A DNA stretch of 64,000 bases. Source: JAJRTA01 sp965603125 (GTDB taxonomy: Bacteria > Zixibacteria > MSB-5A5 > GN15 > FEB-12). A program made the translations under genes and the position numbers. The notes under the pieces are model-generated. The model was given only the letters and a program-made list of their open reading frames with translations, was not told the origin of the DNA and did no database searches. Below are positions 26,714 to 35,584 of the stretch, one piece after another (the stretch's first letter is position 1; every line of letters starts with the position of its first letter). The stretch covers positions 223,403-287,402 of the forward strand of contig CBFDBU010000001.1 in assembly GCA_965603125.1 (NCBI GenBank). The letters run 5' to 3'.

Positions 26714-27250
26714 CTACTTCTTCAGTTGCTCCACCTGCAGGAAATCCAGTTCTACGGGCGTCGGACGCCCGAAAATAGATACCATGACCTTAACCTTGCG
26801 CCGCTCCATGTTGACCTCGCTGACGGTGCCGGAGAAGTCCAGAAAGGGGCCGTCACAAACCTTGACCATGTCGCCCGCCTGGAATGGAAAATCGGTCGGT
26901 TCCTCCGTCCGACTGCGATCGATCTGGCCCACGATACGCTCCACCTCCTGCTCCTTAAGCGGGCGCGGCTTTCCCCCGCCGGCAACGAAATTGGTGATTC
27001 CCGGCGTTGCTACCACCAACTCCTGGGTGACCTTGTCCAGATCCATCTCGACCAAGATATAGCTGGGGAGGAACTTCTTGGTCGTTGTCGACCGTTTCCC
27101 CTGCCGCATCTCAGTCACTTCCTCAGTGGGAACCAGTACCTGACCGAACTTCTCCTCGAGACCGGCGTTGACAACGGCCGATTCAAGGTACTTCTTTGCC
27201 TTCTGTTCATGCCCGGAATAGGTATGAACCGCGTACCAGTGCATCGCCAT
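26714..27250 (-). CDS. nusG: Transcription termination/antitermination factor NusG
   Basis: Binds RNA polymerase beta' clamp helices through an N-terminal NGN domain and S10 or Rho through its KOW domain. The start at 27250 (MAMHWYAVHTYSGHEQKAKK) lies 7 nt after the secE stop with GGAGG 11 nt upstream. The NGN domain includes FLPSYILVEMD and the KOW motif DMVKVCDGPFLDFSGTVSEV. Confidence 0.96.
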   Translation of the reverse strand: MAMHWYAVHTYSGHEQKAKKYLESAVVNAGLEEKFGQVLVPTEEVTEMRQGKRSTTTKKFLPSYILVEMDLDKVTQELVVATPGITNFVAGGGKPRPLKEQEVERIVGQIDRSRTEEPTDFPFQAGDMVKVCDGPFLDFSGTVSEVNMERRKVKVMVSIFGRPTPVELDFLQVEQLKK

Positions 27251-27257
27251 CAGTTTT

Positions 27258-27452
27258 TCAACCTCCAGGGCCACCGAATATCGCTCTCACCACCAACGAG
27301 AGGATGCGATCGACGATTCCAATGAACAGCGCCACTATCAGCGAGACCACGATAGTGACGATAGTCGAGCCGATCAGTTCATCCTTGGTCGGCCAGGTAA
27401 CCTTCCGTAGTTCCGCGAGGACTTCCTTTAAGAACTTTTTAATCTTTCCCAA
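27258..27452 (-). CDS. secE: Protein translocase subunit SecE
   Basis: Single-pass SecE of 64 residues with the conserved cytoplasmic helix FLKEVLAELRKVTWPTKDEL and one transmembrane segment. The start codon is TTG. It partners SecY, encoded at the other end of the block. Confidence 0.95.
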   Translation of the reverse strand: MGKIKKFLKEVLAELRKVTWPTKDELIGSTIVTIVVSLIVALFIGIVDRILSLVVRAIFGGPGG

Positions 27453-27478
27453 AACAACCCGTTCACAAAGTTTATCAG

Positions 27479-27552
27479 CAGGCCAGGAGGGACTCGAACC
27501 CCCAGCATCCGGTTTTGGAGACCGGCGCTCTACCAGTTGGAGCTACTGGCCT
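27479..27552 (-). tRNA. tRNA-Trp (CCA anticodon)
   Basis: A 74-nt cloverleaf: acceptor AGGCCAG/CTGGCCT, T8-A9, a D arm with GCTC/GAGC, anticodon loop CTCCAAA with anticodon CCA, and T loop TTCGAGT. The 3' CCA is not encoded. It sits between rpmG and secE, a placement known in many bacteria. Confidence 0.97.
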
Positions 27553-27567
27553 GTCGGATACTGTTTC

Positions 27568-27720
27568 TTACCTGGTTTCCTTGTGCATTGTCCGTTTATT
27601 GCAGAAAGGACAGTACTTGCGGTACTCCACTCGCTCCGGATGCTTCCGCTTGTTTTTCCTGGTGTCATAATTACGCCGCTTGCACTCTCCGCAAGCAAGT
27701 GAGATCCTGTCTCGGGGCAT
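27568..27720 (-). CDS. rpmG: 50S ribosomal protein L33, zinc form
   Basis: A 50-residue protein starting MPRDRISLACGECK. Two CxxC pairs (CGEC and CPFC) form the zinc ribbon of the C+ type of L33; HPERVEYRKYCPFC and the terminal HKETR are typical. It follows tuf copy B by 18 nt, and its ATG sits exactly at the end of the conversion tract. Confidence 0.96.
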   Translation of the reverse strand: MPRDRISLACGECKRRNYDTRKNKRKHPERVEYRKYCPFCNKRTMHKETR

Positions 27721-28976
27721 CGTAAACCTCTGCTTTCGCTATTCCGTGATGTCGGCGATGACACCGGCCCCGACCGTGCGGCCACCCTCACGGATCGCAA
27801 AGCGAAGCTCCTTCTCCATCGCTATCGGCGTTATCAACTCTATGTCCATCGTCACGTTGTCGCCCGGCATCACCATCTCGATACCCTCCGGCAAATGCGC
27901 CACCCCCGTCACGTCCGTCGTCCGAAAATAAAACTGCGGCCGATATCCAGTGAAAAACGGCGTGTGTCGACCTCCCTCCTCCTTCGTCAATATGTATACC
28001 TCCGCCAAAAACTTCGTGTGCGGCATCACCGACCCCGGGGCCGCCAAGACCATGCCCCGCTCAAGAGCGTCCTTGTCAACGCCGCGAAGAAGCAAACCCA
28101 CGTTGTCACCGGCCTCCGCATAATCCAATATCTTGCGGAACATCTCCACCCCCGTCACAACCGTCTTGCGCGTCTCGCGAATACCTATGATCTCTACGTT
28201 CTCACCCTGACGTATCTGACCACGCTCCACGCGACCCGTTCCCACCGTGCCACGTCCCGTGATCGAAAATACATCCTCCACCGGCATCAAAAAAGGCTTG
28301 TCCTTGTCACGCTTCGGCTCCGGGATGTACTCGTCCAAAGCCTCCAATACCTCGTGAACACTCTTGAACACCGGATCATCCAAAGGACGCGACGAATCCG
28401 CTCCCGCCGTCATCGCCTCCAAGGCCGAACCTCGTATCACCGGAATCTCATCCCCCGGAAATTGGTAGCTGCTCAGCAAATCCCGAACCTCAAGCTCCAC
28501 CAAATCCAAAAGCTCCGGATCGTCCACCTGATCCACCTTATTCATGTAAACCACGATGTACGGTACGCCTACCTGACGCGCCAGCAATATGTGCTCCCGC
28601 GTCTGAGGCATCGGACCGTCCGCCGCCGATACCACCAATATCGCTCCGTCCATCTGGGCCGCACCCGTTATCATGTTCTTTACATAATCCGCGTGCCCGG
28701 GACAATCCACATGGGCATAATGACGCTTGTCCGACTCATACTCCACGTGCGCCGTCGCTATCGTTATCCCGCGCTCTCGCTCCTCAGGAGCATTGTCAAT
28801 CGAATCAAACGACCGAACCTGAGTGCCCGTCTTGCGAGCAAGCACCATCGTCATCGCCGCCGTCAACGTCGTCTTCCCATGATCAACGTGACCTATCGTC
28901 CCCACATTCACGTGCGGCTTCGTCCGTTCAAACTTCTCCTTCACCATGCTCTCTGACTTCCTCCGTTATGTCTTCA
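27718..28976 (-). repeat. tuf conversion tract, copy B
   Basis: Near-identical partner of 11735-12993. Its upstream end contains the 11-nt fusA tail (TGAAGACATAA) although no fusA gene is here, which points to the str-operon copy as donor. The tract ends 2 nt before the tRNA-Thr 3' end. Confidence 0.93.
27739..28947 (-). CDS. tuf: Elongation factor Tu, copy B (tufB position)
   Basis: Second EF-Tu gene, encoding 402 residues that differ from copy A only at residue 2 (Val). It lies between tRNA-Thr and rpmG, the classical tufB neighbourhood. Expression probably starts at the strong promoter upstream of tRNA-Thr, giving co-transcription with the tRNA. It shares the odd codon use of copy A. Confidence 0.98.
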   Translation of the reverse strand: MVKEKFERTKPHVNVGTIGHVDHGKTTLTAAMTMVLARKTGTQVRSFDSIDNAPEERERGITIATAHVEYESDKRHYAHVDCPGHADYVKNMITGAAQMDGAILVVSAADGPMPQTREHILLARQVGVPYIVVYMNKVDQVDDPELLDLVELEVRDLLSSYQFPGDEIPVIRGSALEAMTAGADSSRPLDDPVFKSVHEVLEALDEYIPEPKRDKDKPFLMPVEDVFSITGRGTVGTGRVERGQIRQGENVEIIGIRETRKTVVTGVEMFRKILDYAEAGDNVGLLLRGVDKDALERGMVLAAPGSVMPHTKFLAEVYILTKEEGGRHTPFFTGYRPQFYFRTTDVTGVAHLPEGIEMVMPGDNVTMDIELITPIAMEKELRFAIREGGRTVGAGVIADITE

Positions 28977-28978
28977 AG

Positions 28979-29051
28979 AGCCCAGAACCAGGATTGAACT
29001 GGTGACCTCATCCTTACCAAGGATGTGCTCTACCGACTGAGCTATCTGGGC
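28979..29051 (-). tRNA. tRNA-Thr (GGT anticodon)
   Basis: A 73-nt cloverleaf: acceptor GCCCAGA/TCTGGGC, D arm with GCTC/GAGC, anticodon stem CATCC/GGATG around loop TTGGTAA (anticodon GGT), T arm ACCAG/CTGGT with TTCAATC. CCA is not encoded. First gene of the tuf-secE-nusG transcription unit. Confidence 0.97.
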
Positions 29052-29116
29052 CTTTCGACGCTCTCCAACATACAATTAGGGCCAAAACGGCCCATTTCGC
29101 CCAAAGGGCAAACTGA

Positions 29117-29145
29117 ATTTTATGCAAACGCCAATGGGCTGTCAA
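29117..29145 (-). promoter_or_regulatory. Strong sigma70-type promoter for tRNA-Thr-tuf
   Basis: TTGACA at 29140-29145 and TAAAAT at 29117-29122 separated by 17 bp. The inferred start gives a leader of about 60 nt before the tRNA. The rest of the 29052-29366 gap contains no gene that I can see. Confidence 0.8.
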
Positions 29146-29366
29146 GACATATTTTCCCAAATTATGCGGGGAATCCCGCACTTCAGCCACCGCCTGCCGA
29201 GGCTGCATCCTTAATCAAATCGGCCGAACCAGGCCGGTTTCTTAGCCCATTTGTGCAAAAATCGTACAAAAAACGGCCCAAGGCTCTGTCCGGCAATAGT
29301 CGACAATGAATGAGGTCGAGCCGTTGGCGCTGGCGGCCGCGACTACGGCCAAGCAACGATCCTCCA

Positions 29367-29395
29367 TTGACAAAACCGAAATAGGGACCTATACT
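29367..29395 (+). promoter_or_regulatory. Sigma70-type promoter for the TonB-domain lipoprotein
   Basis: Perfect TTGACA at 29367-29372 and TATACT at 29390-29395 with 17-bp spacing, about 32 nt of leader before the ATG. Confidence 0.8.
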
Positions 29396-29433
29396 ACTGC
29401 CAGAGGAACGCGTTACAGAGAGGGAACAGGTCT

Positions 29434-29862
29434 ATGAGACTTGTTGCAATCATCATGATGATGCCCATGATGCTGACCATGGCGTCATGCAGTACCTGGT
29501 TCGGTATACTCGAGAGCGACCCTCCGGATGTGCAGATGGAAGAGGAAGGGGACGATTACCTTCCCCAGCCAGACGAATTTGTTCCTGTGGAAGTTCCCCC
29601 TGTGATGATCTACTGTGCCACGCCGGATTACCCGCGACTGGCCTACCAAGCCGGCATTGAGGGCGTGGTATGGGTGCAAGCTCTGGTCGACAAGCACGGC
29701 GTTGTCAGAGAGGCCCAGGTCGGCAAATCCTCCGGCACCGTAGCTCTCGATGAAGCGGCCGTCAGGGCAGCTTACCTCTGTCGGTATACACCCGGTATTC
29801 AGAACGGCCGTCCCATTGCCTGCTGGGTTAGCTACAGAGTTGAGTTCGTAATAGACGGTTAG
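29434..29862 (+). CDS. Lipoprotein with a TonB C-terminal domain
   Basis: The 142-residue product has a short hydrophobic signal ending in a lipobox-like TMASC, so it is probably lipidated. After an acidic, proline-containing linker (about 30-55) comes a TonB C-terminal fold: PDYPRLAYQAGIEGVVWVQA, DKHGVVREAQVGKSSG, LDEAAVRAAYLCRYTPG. No TonB transmembrane helix or long periplasmic spanner is present, so it is not a classical energy-transducing TonB. Two additional cysteines in the domain (CATPDYP, LCRYTP) could form a disulfide. Role unknown; it may act in the envelope as a stand-alone partner domain. Confidence 0.8.
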   Translation: MRLVAIIMMMPMMLTMASCSTWFGILESDPPDVQMEEEGDDYLPQPDEFVPVEVPPVMIYCATPDYPRLAYQAGIEGVVWVQALVDKHGVVREAQVGKSSGTVALDEAAVRAAYLCRYTPGIQNGRPIACWVSYRVEFVIDG

Positions 29863-30144
29863 CTTCAACTCTTCCCAGCCCTTTGGACAAGTACACCCGC
29901 CTAAGTTCGCGTCGATAAGTTGTCCGGTGCCGCTGGGTTCCTCATTGATTGTCAGGGGGTGTGCTTTATAGGACACCAAACCTGCGCCGTTGAAGGTCAC
30001 GTCGAGAGCCGTATGAACCTGAACCTCGGCCTTGCCGACCACGCTGGTGACTATCGTGCAATGGTTGGTCGAAAACGCAAAGGAATTCTGGCTGCCGACA
30101 AATGAACACCAGGGGAAAAAACCGCTTCCCCGGCGCGGGTCCCC
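29863..30144. other. Intergenic stretch with a possible degraded coding fragment
   Basis: No intact gene. On the minus strand between about 30110 and 29870 one frame reads protein-like sequence (for example VQVHTALDVTFNGAGLVSY and TGQLIDANLGGCTCPKG) but has no supported start and would run antisense into the preceding gene. It may be a remnant; I do not recognise the family. Confidence 0.3.
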
Positions 30145-30172
30145 TTGACGGCATGGTTTAAAGTATTATCTT
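30145..30172 (+). promoter_or_regulatory. Predicted promoter for the aminotransferase
   Basis: TTGACG at 30145-30150 and TATCTT at 30167-30172 with a 16-bp spacer, 51 nt before the start codon. Confidence 0.6.
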
Positions 30173-30223
30173 GGCACGCTGACCAGGTTGACATAAAACC
30201 TTTTATTGGTGTGAGGTGACATT

Positions 30224-31507
30224 ATGGCGAATATCAAGACAACAAACGAAAACAGGCTTGGGTTTTCTTCGATTCCGGACAACCAGATTCTTGATTTCGA
30301 TTCCACCTTCGGCGCCAATCACTACGGCCGGTTGAAAGTCATCATCCGCGAGGCACAAGGAATCTGGCTTACCGACATTAACGGCAAAAGGTATTTTGAT
30401 TGCTTAGCCGCCTATTCGGCCGCCAACCCGGGTCACTGCCATCCGCGTATCGTGCAGGCGTTAGTGGACGCCCTCCAGGGGCACTACGCCTCAGTTATCT
30501 CGAACGTCGTCTACACCGACACCCGGACGCTGTTCTTGAAGAAACTGACGTCCTTAGTACCGCAGATGGGGCCGCGTTTCGGCAGCAACGGCAACAAGGG
30601 CCTCTGCAAGAACGGCGGCGTGGAATCGGTCGAGACCGCCATCAAGGCAGCGCGGTATTACGGCTGGAAACAGAAGGGGATCGCCGACGGCAAGCAAGAG
30701 GTAATTGTTTTTCACAACAATTTCCACGGACGCATGATTTCCGTGGTTTCGTTCTCTACAAGCCCGAAATTCAAAGAGGGGTTCGGCCCGCTCACTCCAG
30801 GGTTCGTATCCGTCGAGTACGGCAACATTGACGAAGTACAGAAGGCGGTCAACGAGAACACGTGTGGTATCCTGGTGGAGCCGATGCAGGGCGAGGGGGG
30901 GATGTATGTCCCACCTCCCGGTTTCCTGAAGGGACTGCGCGAGATTGCCGACAAGCACGACCTCTTCCTCGTGTTTGACGAGATCCAGGTGGGTCTGGGT
31001 CGGACCGGCAAGATGTTCTGCTTCGAGCACGAAAACGTCGTTCCCGACGGCCTTGTGCTGGGTAAAGCCCTCTCCGGCGGACTGGTGCCGCTCTCGGCTT
31101 TCGTCACCAACAGCGAGATAATGGACCTCGTTTTCCATCCGGGTTCGGAGGGCTCCACGTTCGGCGGCTACCCTCTGGCCTGCGTGGCGGGCCACACGGC
31201 TCTGGATGTCATCACCGACGAGGATCTCCCCTCTCGCGCGGAATCCATGGGCGCTATCCTCAAGAGCAGGATTGATGACATCGCCGCTCGGTCGTCACAT
31301 GTCAGGGAGGTCCGGGGTAAGGGCCTGTTCATCGGTATTGAAGTAAAGAGCGGCGACGCCATGGTCTACTGTCGCAAGCTGCTGGATATGGGTATGCTGG
31401 CCAACGACAGTCACGGACATACTATCCGCATATCACCACCGCTGATTATCGACGAGACCGATATCGACTATATCACCGAGCGGCTGGAGAAAGTGCTGGT
31501 GGACTGA
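30224..31507 (+). CDS. rocD: Class III aminotransferase, ornithine-oxo-acid transaminase type
   Basis: PLP enzyme of fold type I, 427 residues. The class III signature is clear: LFLVFDEIQVGLGRTGKMF followed by the PLP lysine in VLGKALSGGLVPLSA, and the N-terminal DINGKRYFDCLAAYSAANPGH typical of ornithine aminotransferase. Predicted to convert ornithine plus 2-oxoglutarate to glutamate semialdehyde plus glutamate. ATG has GAGGTGA 6 nt upstream. It is monocistronic, with its own promoter and a terminator 31 nt after the stop. Acetylornithine or related omega-amino acid transaminase cannot be excluded without alignment. Confidence 0.85.
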   Translation: MANIKTTNENRLGFSSIPDNQILDFDSTFGANHYGRLKVIIREAQGIWLTDINGKRYFDCLAAYSAANPGHCHPRIVQALVDALQGHYASVISNVVYTDTRTLFLKKLTSLVPQMGPRFGSNGNKGLCKNGGVESVETAIKAARYYGWKQKGIADGKQEVIVFHNNFHGRMISVVSFSTSPKFKEGFGPLTPGFVSVEYGNIDEVQKAVNENTCGILVEPMQGEGGMYVPPPGFLKGLREIADKHDLFLVFDEIQVGLGRTGKMFCFEHENVVPDGLVLGKALSGGLVPLSAFVTNSEIMDLVFHPGSEGSTFGGYPLACVAGHTALDVITDEDLPSRAESMGAILKSRIDDIAARSSHVREVRGKGLFIGIEVKSGDAMVYCRKLLDMGMLANDSHGHTIRISPPLIIDETDIDYITERLEKVLVD

Positions 31508-31538
31508 CCGAGTACGATCACTTGCGGTTCGCACTTAC

Positions 31539-31566
31539 AGGGCGACTCAGACGAGTCGCCCTTTTT
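31539..31566 (+). terminator. Intrinsic terminator after rocD
   Basis: Perfect 10-bp stem AGGGCGACTC/GAGTCGCCCT with loop AGAC followed by a run of five T. It lies between convergent genes but has the U-run only on the plus strand. Confidence 0.92.
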
Positions 31567-31590
31567 CCTGAGAGAGTAGTGCGATCGCGG

Positions 31591-32496
31591 TCAACGCAGC
31601 CAGCGCACGGAACCGACATAGATTGCTCCCAGGGTGATAACCCCGCCGGCGATCTGGATGACCGTCAGGTATTCGCCGAAAAACAGCACCCCCCAGACTG
31701 TCGCCAACAGCGGCTGCAGCAGGAGCGACAGCGAACTCCTGGACGCCACCAGCCTGGGCAGGGAGTTCGCGATCGCCCACCACCCCAATACTTGTACGAC
31801 CAGCGCCAGGGCAAACAGAATCGACCAGGAGTAGAGGTCCGGCGGCATTACGGATGTTCCCTCAGCGGTGGCCGCCAGTCCAAGGAAAAGAGCGGTGATC
31901 AGCGACGTCCAGGCCATGAGCGTGCGGAAATCCGGTCGGTCGCCCCTGTGGCCGATGATCTTCATGACAACGATGTACGAACCGTAGACGACGCCGGTCA
32001 ACAGACCGTAGACCACTCCGGCCACGTACTTTCCACCGAACTCAACCGTACTTCCCACGCCGATGAGGAGGATGATACCGACAATCGCGCTGACCGCTGC
32101 GGCAAGGAACTTCGGGGACAATCTTTCGCGAAAGACGACAACGCCGAGCAGAGCCACCACGAAGACCTGCGTATTGGCCAGGATGGTTGCCATTCCCACG
32201 CCGGAGTAGATTATCGACCGGTGCCAGAAAAAGAGGTCCAGGAAGAAAATAAAACCTGCCAGTAACGACAGACCGAACACTTTCCGGGGCATCCTCAGGG
32301 ACTTTCCGGCCGATGCCGACCAGGCAAAAAGGATTGCCGCCCCCAGCAGTGCTCGCCAGAAACCGATGACGGTGGGGCCCATGATCTCCATCCCCAGCAG
32401 CTTCACGAACACAGCCGCAAAGCTGATACATACCGTCCCGAACGTAAGAACAAGCAGCGGATGGATGTTCCAGGATGATCGAGCGTTGTCTGACAC
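31591..32496 (-). CDS. EamA/DMT-family membrane transporter
   Basis: About 301 residues with ten predicted transmembrane segments in two homologous halves, as in the drug/metabolite transporter superfamily. The segment TVIGFWRALLGAAILFAW in the first half and SSLSLLLQPLLATVWGVLFFGE in the second are the typical EamA signatures. A GTG start at 32496 (VSDNARSSWNIHP) avoids overlap with rodA; the open frame extends upstream into rodA. Substrate cannot be told from sequence. It ends the long elongasome cluster. Confidence 0.85.
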   Translation of the reverse strand: MSDNARSSWNIHPLLVLTFGTVCISFAAVFVKLLGMEIMGPTVIGFWRALLGAAILFAWSASAGKSLRMPRKVFGLSLLAGFIFFLDLFFWHRSIIYSGVGMATILANTQVFVVALLGVVVFRERLSPKFLAAAVSAIVGIILLIGVGSTVEFGGKYVAGVVYGLLTGVVYGSYIVVMKIIGHRGDRPDFRTLMAWTSLITALFLGLAATAEGTSVMPPDLYSWSILFALALVVQVLGWWAIANSLPRLVASRSSLSLLLQPLLATVWGVLFFGEYLTVIQIAGGVITLGAIYVGSVRWLR

Positions 32497-32545
32497 AGGG
32501 TCTAACCCGCCGGGGAGGCTCCGGCTCGCAGAAGCGACATGACCG

Positions 32546-33763
32546 CTAATACTCCTGCCAGCGGTAGTCCACCGACACAATCAAACCGATCAGAGTCCAG
32601 GAGAGAAGCAGCGAGGTTCCTCCATAGCTCAGGAAGGGCAGAGCCAGGCCGGTCACGGGCATGAAGCCCAGAGTCATGCCGACGTTGATAAAGAACTGGA
32701 AGAGCAGTATCGACGCTGCTCCCATTGTAACACACGACGCAAACTTGGACCGACAGCGCCCAGCAATTTTTGTCGCCCGGTAAAAGATAACGGCGAACAG
32801 GGTCAGCACCAGGAGCGAACCCCACAGACCGAACTCTTCGCCCAGAACCGAAAATACGAAATCGGTGTGCCGTTCGGGCAGGAAGTCAAGCCGGGTCTGG
32901 GAACCGGCGAGAAGGCCCTTGCCCCAAACACCTCCGGAACCGACGGCTATTTTCGACTGGATGATCTGATAACCGGCGCCGCGAGGATCGTGGGCGGGGT
33001 CAAGAAACGTCAGAATGCGCAGTCTCTGGTAGTCGGCCATCCGGTTCCAGATGAAGGGGGTTATGATTCCGGTCGCTAAGTTGGCCGTTACCGTCACGAT
33101 GCTAAACGCCAGACCGGGACGGAACATGAACAAGAAGACCAGAAGGACCAGGAAATACAGCGCCCAGGCCAGCCAGTGCGAGGCTGCCACCAGCGATGCC
33201 AAGGGAGAGAGAATCAGGACCAGATAGAGCGGCGACAGTCCCGACCAGAACCACAGGGAAAAGAGTATCACCCAGGGGACGAGGGAAGTCCCCAGATCGG
33301 GCTGTTTCAGGATCAGAGCGACCGGTATGATAACTAAGACGGCCGAGATAGCCAACCGCCTTTTTGAAGCCGGGGGCAGCTTGGTGTATGCAAAGAAACG
33401 GGACAGAGCCAGAATGGTCGCCAGTTTGGCGATATCGGATGGGGCCACATTCATAGTGCCGAACGACAGCCACCTGGTGGCGCCCATTCTCGGCGCGCCT
33501 ACAAAGAGCACCAGCACCAAAAGCCCAAGCGTAAGGCCGTAGAACAGGTAGGCGGTGAAGTCAAACACTTTCAGCGGCAGATGAATCACCGCTGCAAAGA
33601 TCACCAGCGCTATGGCCAGCCAGGTGAGTTGACGCAGGAAGTAGGTCTGCTGGTAGACTGTCTCGGCATGGTGCTGCGCGGACATAATCAGCAGAACACC
33701 TGTCAGCGACAACAGCAGGGCGGCTCCTATGACCTGCCAGTCAAGATCGCGGTAGTTAAGCAT
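32546..33763 (-). CDS. rodA: Rod-shape peptidoglycan polymerase RodA (SEDS family)
   Basis: Lipid II glycosyltransferase that elongates the lateral wall together with PBP2. The 405-residue multi-pass protein has the SEDS hallmarks: ADYQRLRILTFLDPAHDPRGAGYQ with the conserved aspartate region, HTDFVFSVLGEEFG and FMPVTGLALPFLSYGGTSLL. It starts 1 nt into the mrdA stop region (shared base 33763), implying tight coupling. Confidence 0.96.
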   Translation of the reverse strand: MLNYRDLDWQVIGAALLLSLTGVLLIMSAQHHAETVYQQTYFLRQLTWLAIALVIFAAVIHLPLKVFDFTAYLFYGLTLGLLVLVLFVGAPRMGATRWLSFGTMNVAPSDIAKLATILALSRFFAYTKLPPASKRRLAISAVLVIIPVALILKQPDLGTSLVPWVILFSLWFWSGLSPLYLVLILSPLASLVAASHWLAWALYFLVLLVFLFMFRPGLAFSIVTVTANLATGIITPFIWNRMADYQRLRILTFLDPAHDPRGAGYQIIQSKIAVGSGGVWGKGLLAGSQTRLDFLPERHTDFVFSVLGEEFGLWGSLLVLTLFAVIFYRATKIAGRCRSKFASCVTMGAASILLFQFFINVGMTLGFMPVTGLALPFLSYGGTSLLLSWTLIGLIVSVDYRWQEY

Positions 33764-35577
33764 CAGTCCCGTTTCCCCTGCTCCGCCAGGGCGACCGCCT
33801 CGGGGGCGCGTCTCTTGTCCATGTATGTTCTTATGATCCGGCCCACGATGGGCGCCGCCACATCCGAACCGTGGCCGGCATTTTCAACAATGGTGCAAAC
33901 GACGATTTCGGGATTCTCGAGGGGCGCTATCCCCACAAACCAGGAGTGATTGTCGCCGTGCGGGTTTTCCGCCGTCCCCGTCTTGCCACCGATTGAATAC
34001 AGATCGTTCCTGAGCTGACGAGCCGTGCCGTTCTCGCCCTCGACCACCAACCGCAAACCTTCCACCAGTAGCGACAACGTTTGCGCCGAGAAGGGCAGTC
34101 TGAAAGCGACCTCAGGCGCCGGCGTTTTTTCACCGCCGGCGGGGAATGATTGCTTCTTGATCAGATGAGGCCGGTAGACAATTCCCTTGTTGGCCAACCC
34201 GCAGAAGAACCGGGCCAGTTGAAGGGGTGTGACCAGGATCTCGCCCTGCCCGATCGCGTTGTTGAGAACCAGTCCCCTGCTCCATTGGTTCTTTCCATAG
34301 CGGTCATCGTAGTAGGCGCTGCTCGGGTTCAGTCCGGCTGCTTCGCCCGGCAGGTCTATGCCGGTAATCACGCCGAAACCGCATTTGTCGAAATAGCGGT
34401 GTAGAACGTCAATCCCCAACTTCAACCCGACCTGGTACAGGAAAACGTCACACGACTCTTCCAGCGCGTGGACAGCGGTCAGGGTGCCATGCCCTGACGG
34501 CTTCCAGCACCGGAAATACCTGTTGCCGAACTGAAAACCACCGTGACACGGTTGTAGCGTCGTGTGTTCATCGATCAGGCCTTCCTCCAGCGCCGCCCCG
34601 ACAGTCAGAAGCTTGGTCGTCGAACCGGGCGGATACAGACCGCAAAGGGGTCGATTCAGCAGCGGATGGGTAGAGTCGCCTGATATCTCGGTCCAGAGGC
34701 TTTCCGGTATGACGGACGAAAAGATATTGGCGTCGAAATGAGGGTGTGACGTCATCGCCAGCATCTCGCCGTTGCGCGGATCGATGGCCACGATGGCCCC
34801 GCAATAAAAGGTATCGAGTGCCGCGACACACATCCGTTGCAGGTCGTTGTCGACCGTCAGCGTCAAGTCTACACCGGTTGTGGCAAGCACGGGAGCCTTG
34901 CCTCGGTACGGACCACGGCTCTGCCCGGAGGCAGTTACCTCGATATAGGCCGTGCCTTCACGTCCTCGCAGGAGCCCGTCAGCGTATTTCTCCATGCCCT
35001 TCTTGCCCACCATGCTTCCCAGCCGGTAGTCGATTCGCCCCAACCGCTCCAGTTCCTCCTCCGAGACTTCGCCCACGTAACCGGTGAAGGACTCGCTTCC
35101 CAGGTCCGAGCCGTAGCGTCGCACCTCCTCCATCTGAATACTCACGCCGGGAAAACGGTCGGCCTGCTCTTCAATGATGGCTACCTTTTCAAATGGGATG
35201 TCGCGCATGATCGGCGCCGGCTGATAGCGACTGACCATATTTTTCCTGAGACGTATACGCACCTGAGCGGTATCGAGAGAAAGCAGCTCCGCCAGGTTGT
35301 GCACCGTGGTGTCGCGGACTTCCTCGGCGGCCACGATGGACACTGTAAAGGACGGCCGATTGTCGATAATCTCCCGGCCGTAGCGGTCATAGACCACACC
35401 TCGTCTGGGGATCGTCGGCTGTACCCGTATGCGGTTGTTCTCCGACTGGGCCGCCAACTGCTCGTGTTGGATCACTTGCAGATTTATGAGACCGCCGGTC
35501 AGAACGAGCAGGACCAAAAGGACCACGACAAAGCTGATTTTCTCCCGGCTTTGAACCGACAGGGACTTGTGTGGCAT
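33763..35577 (-). CDS. mrdA: Penicillin-binding protein 2 (elongasome transpeptidase)
   Basis: Class B PBP that cross-links glycan made by RodA. The 604 residues comprise an N-terminal membrane anchor (about 14-33), a pedestal domain beginning PRRGVVYDRYGREI, and the transpeptidase domain with the SxxK serine in PPGSTTK, the SxD motif in ESCDVF and KTGT. Between mreD and rodA as in many rod-shaped bacteria. Confidence 0.96.
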   Translation of the reverse strand: MPHKSLSVQSREKISFVVVLLVLLVLTGGLINLQVIQHEQLAAQSENNRIRVQPTIPRRGVVYDRYGREIIDNRPSFTVSIVAAEEVRDTTVHNLAELLSLDTAQVRIRLRKNMVSRYQPAPIMRDIPFEKVAIIEEQADRFPGVSIQMEEVRRYGSDLGSESFTGYVGEVSEEELERLGRIDYRLGSMVGKKGMEKYADGLLRGREGTAYIEVTASGQSRGPYRGKAPVLATTGVDLTLTVDNDLQRMCVAALDTFYCGAIVAIDPRNGEMLAMTSHPHFDANIFSSVIPESLWTEISGDSTHPLLNRPLCGLYPPGSTTKLLTVGAALEEGLIDEHTTLQPCHGGFQFGNRYFRCWKPSGHGTLTAVHALEESCDVFLYQVGLKLGIDVLHRYFDKCGFGVITGIDLPGEAAGLNPSSAYYDDRYGKNQWSRGLVLNNAIGQGEILVTPLQLARFFCGLANKGIVYRPHLIKKQSFPAGGEKTPAPEVAFRLPFSAQTLSLLVEGLRLVVEGENGTARQLRNDLYSIGGKTGTAENPHGDNHSWFVGIAPLENPEIVVCTIVENAGHGSDVAAPIVGRIIRTYMDKRRAPEAVALAEQGKRD

Positions 35578-35584
35578 GTGTCCT

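Noticed and set aside
29434..29862. Full TonB energy transducer
   Set aside because: Only the C-terminal fold and a lipoprotein signal are present; no N-terminal anchor helix with the conserved His or proline-rich spanner, and no exbB/exbD nearby.
31522..32265. 247-codon plus-strand frame opposite the EamA transporter
   Set aside because: Highly polar Gln/Asp/Arg-rich sequence typical of the antisense of a membrane-protein gene; the terminator for rocD lies within it.
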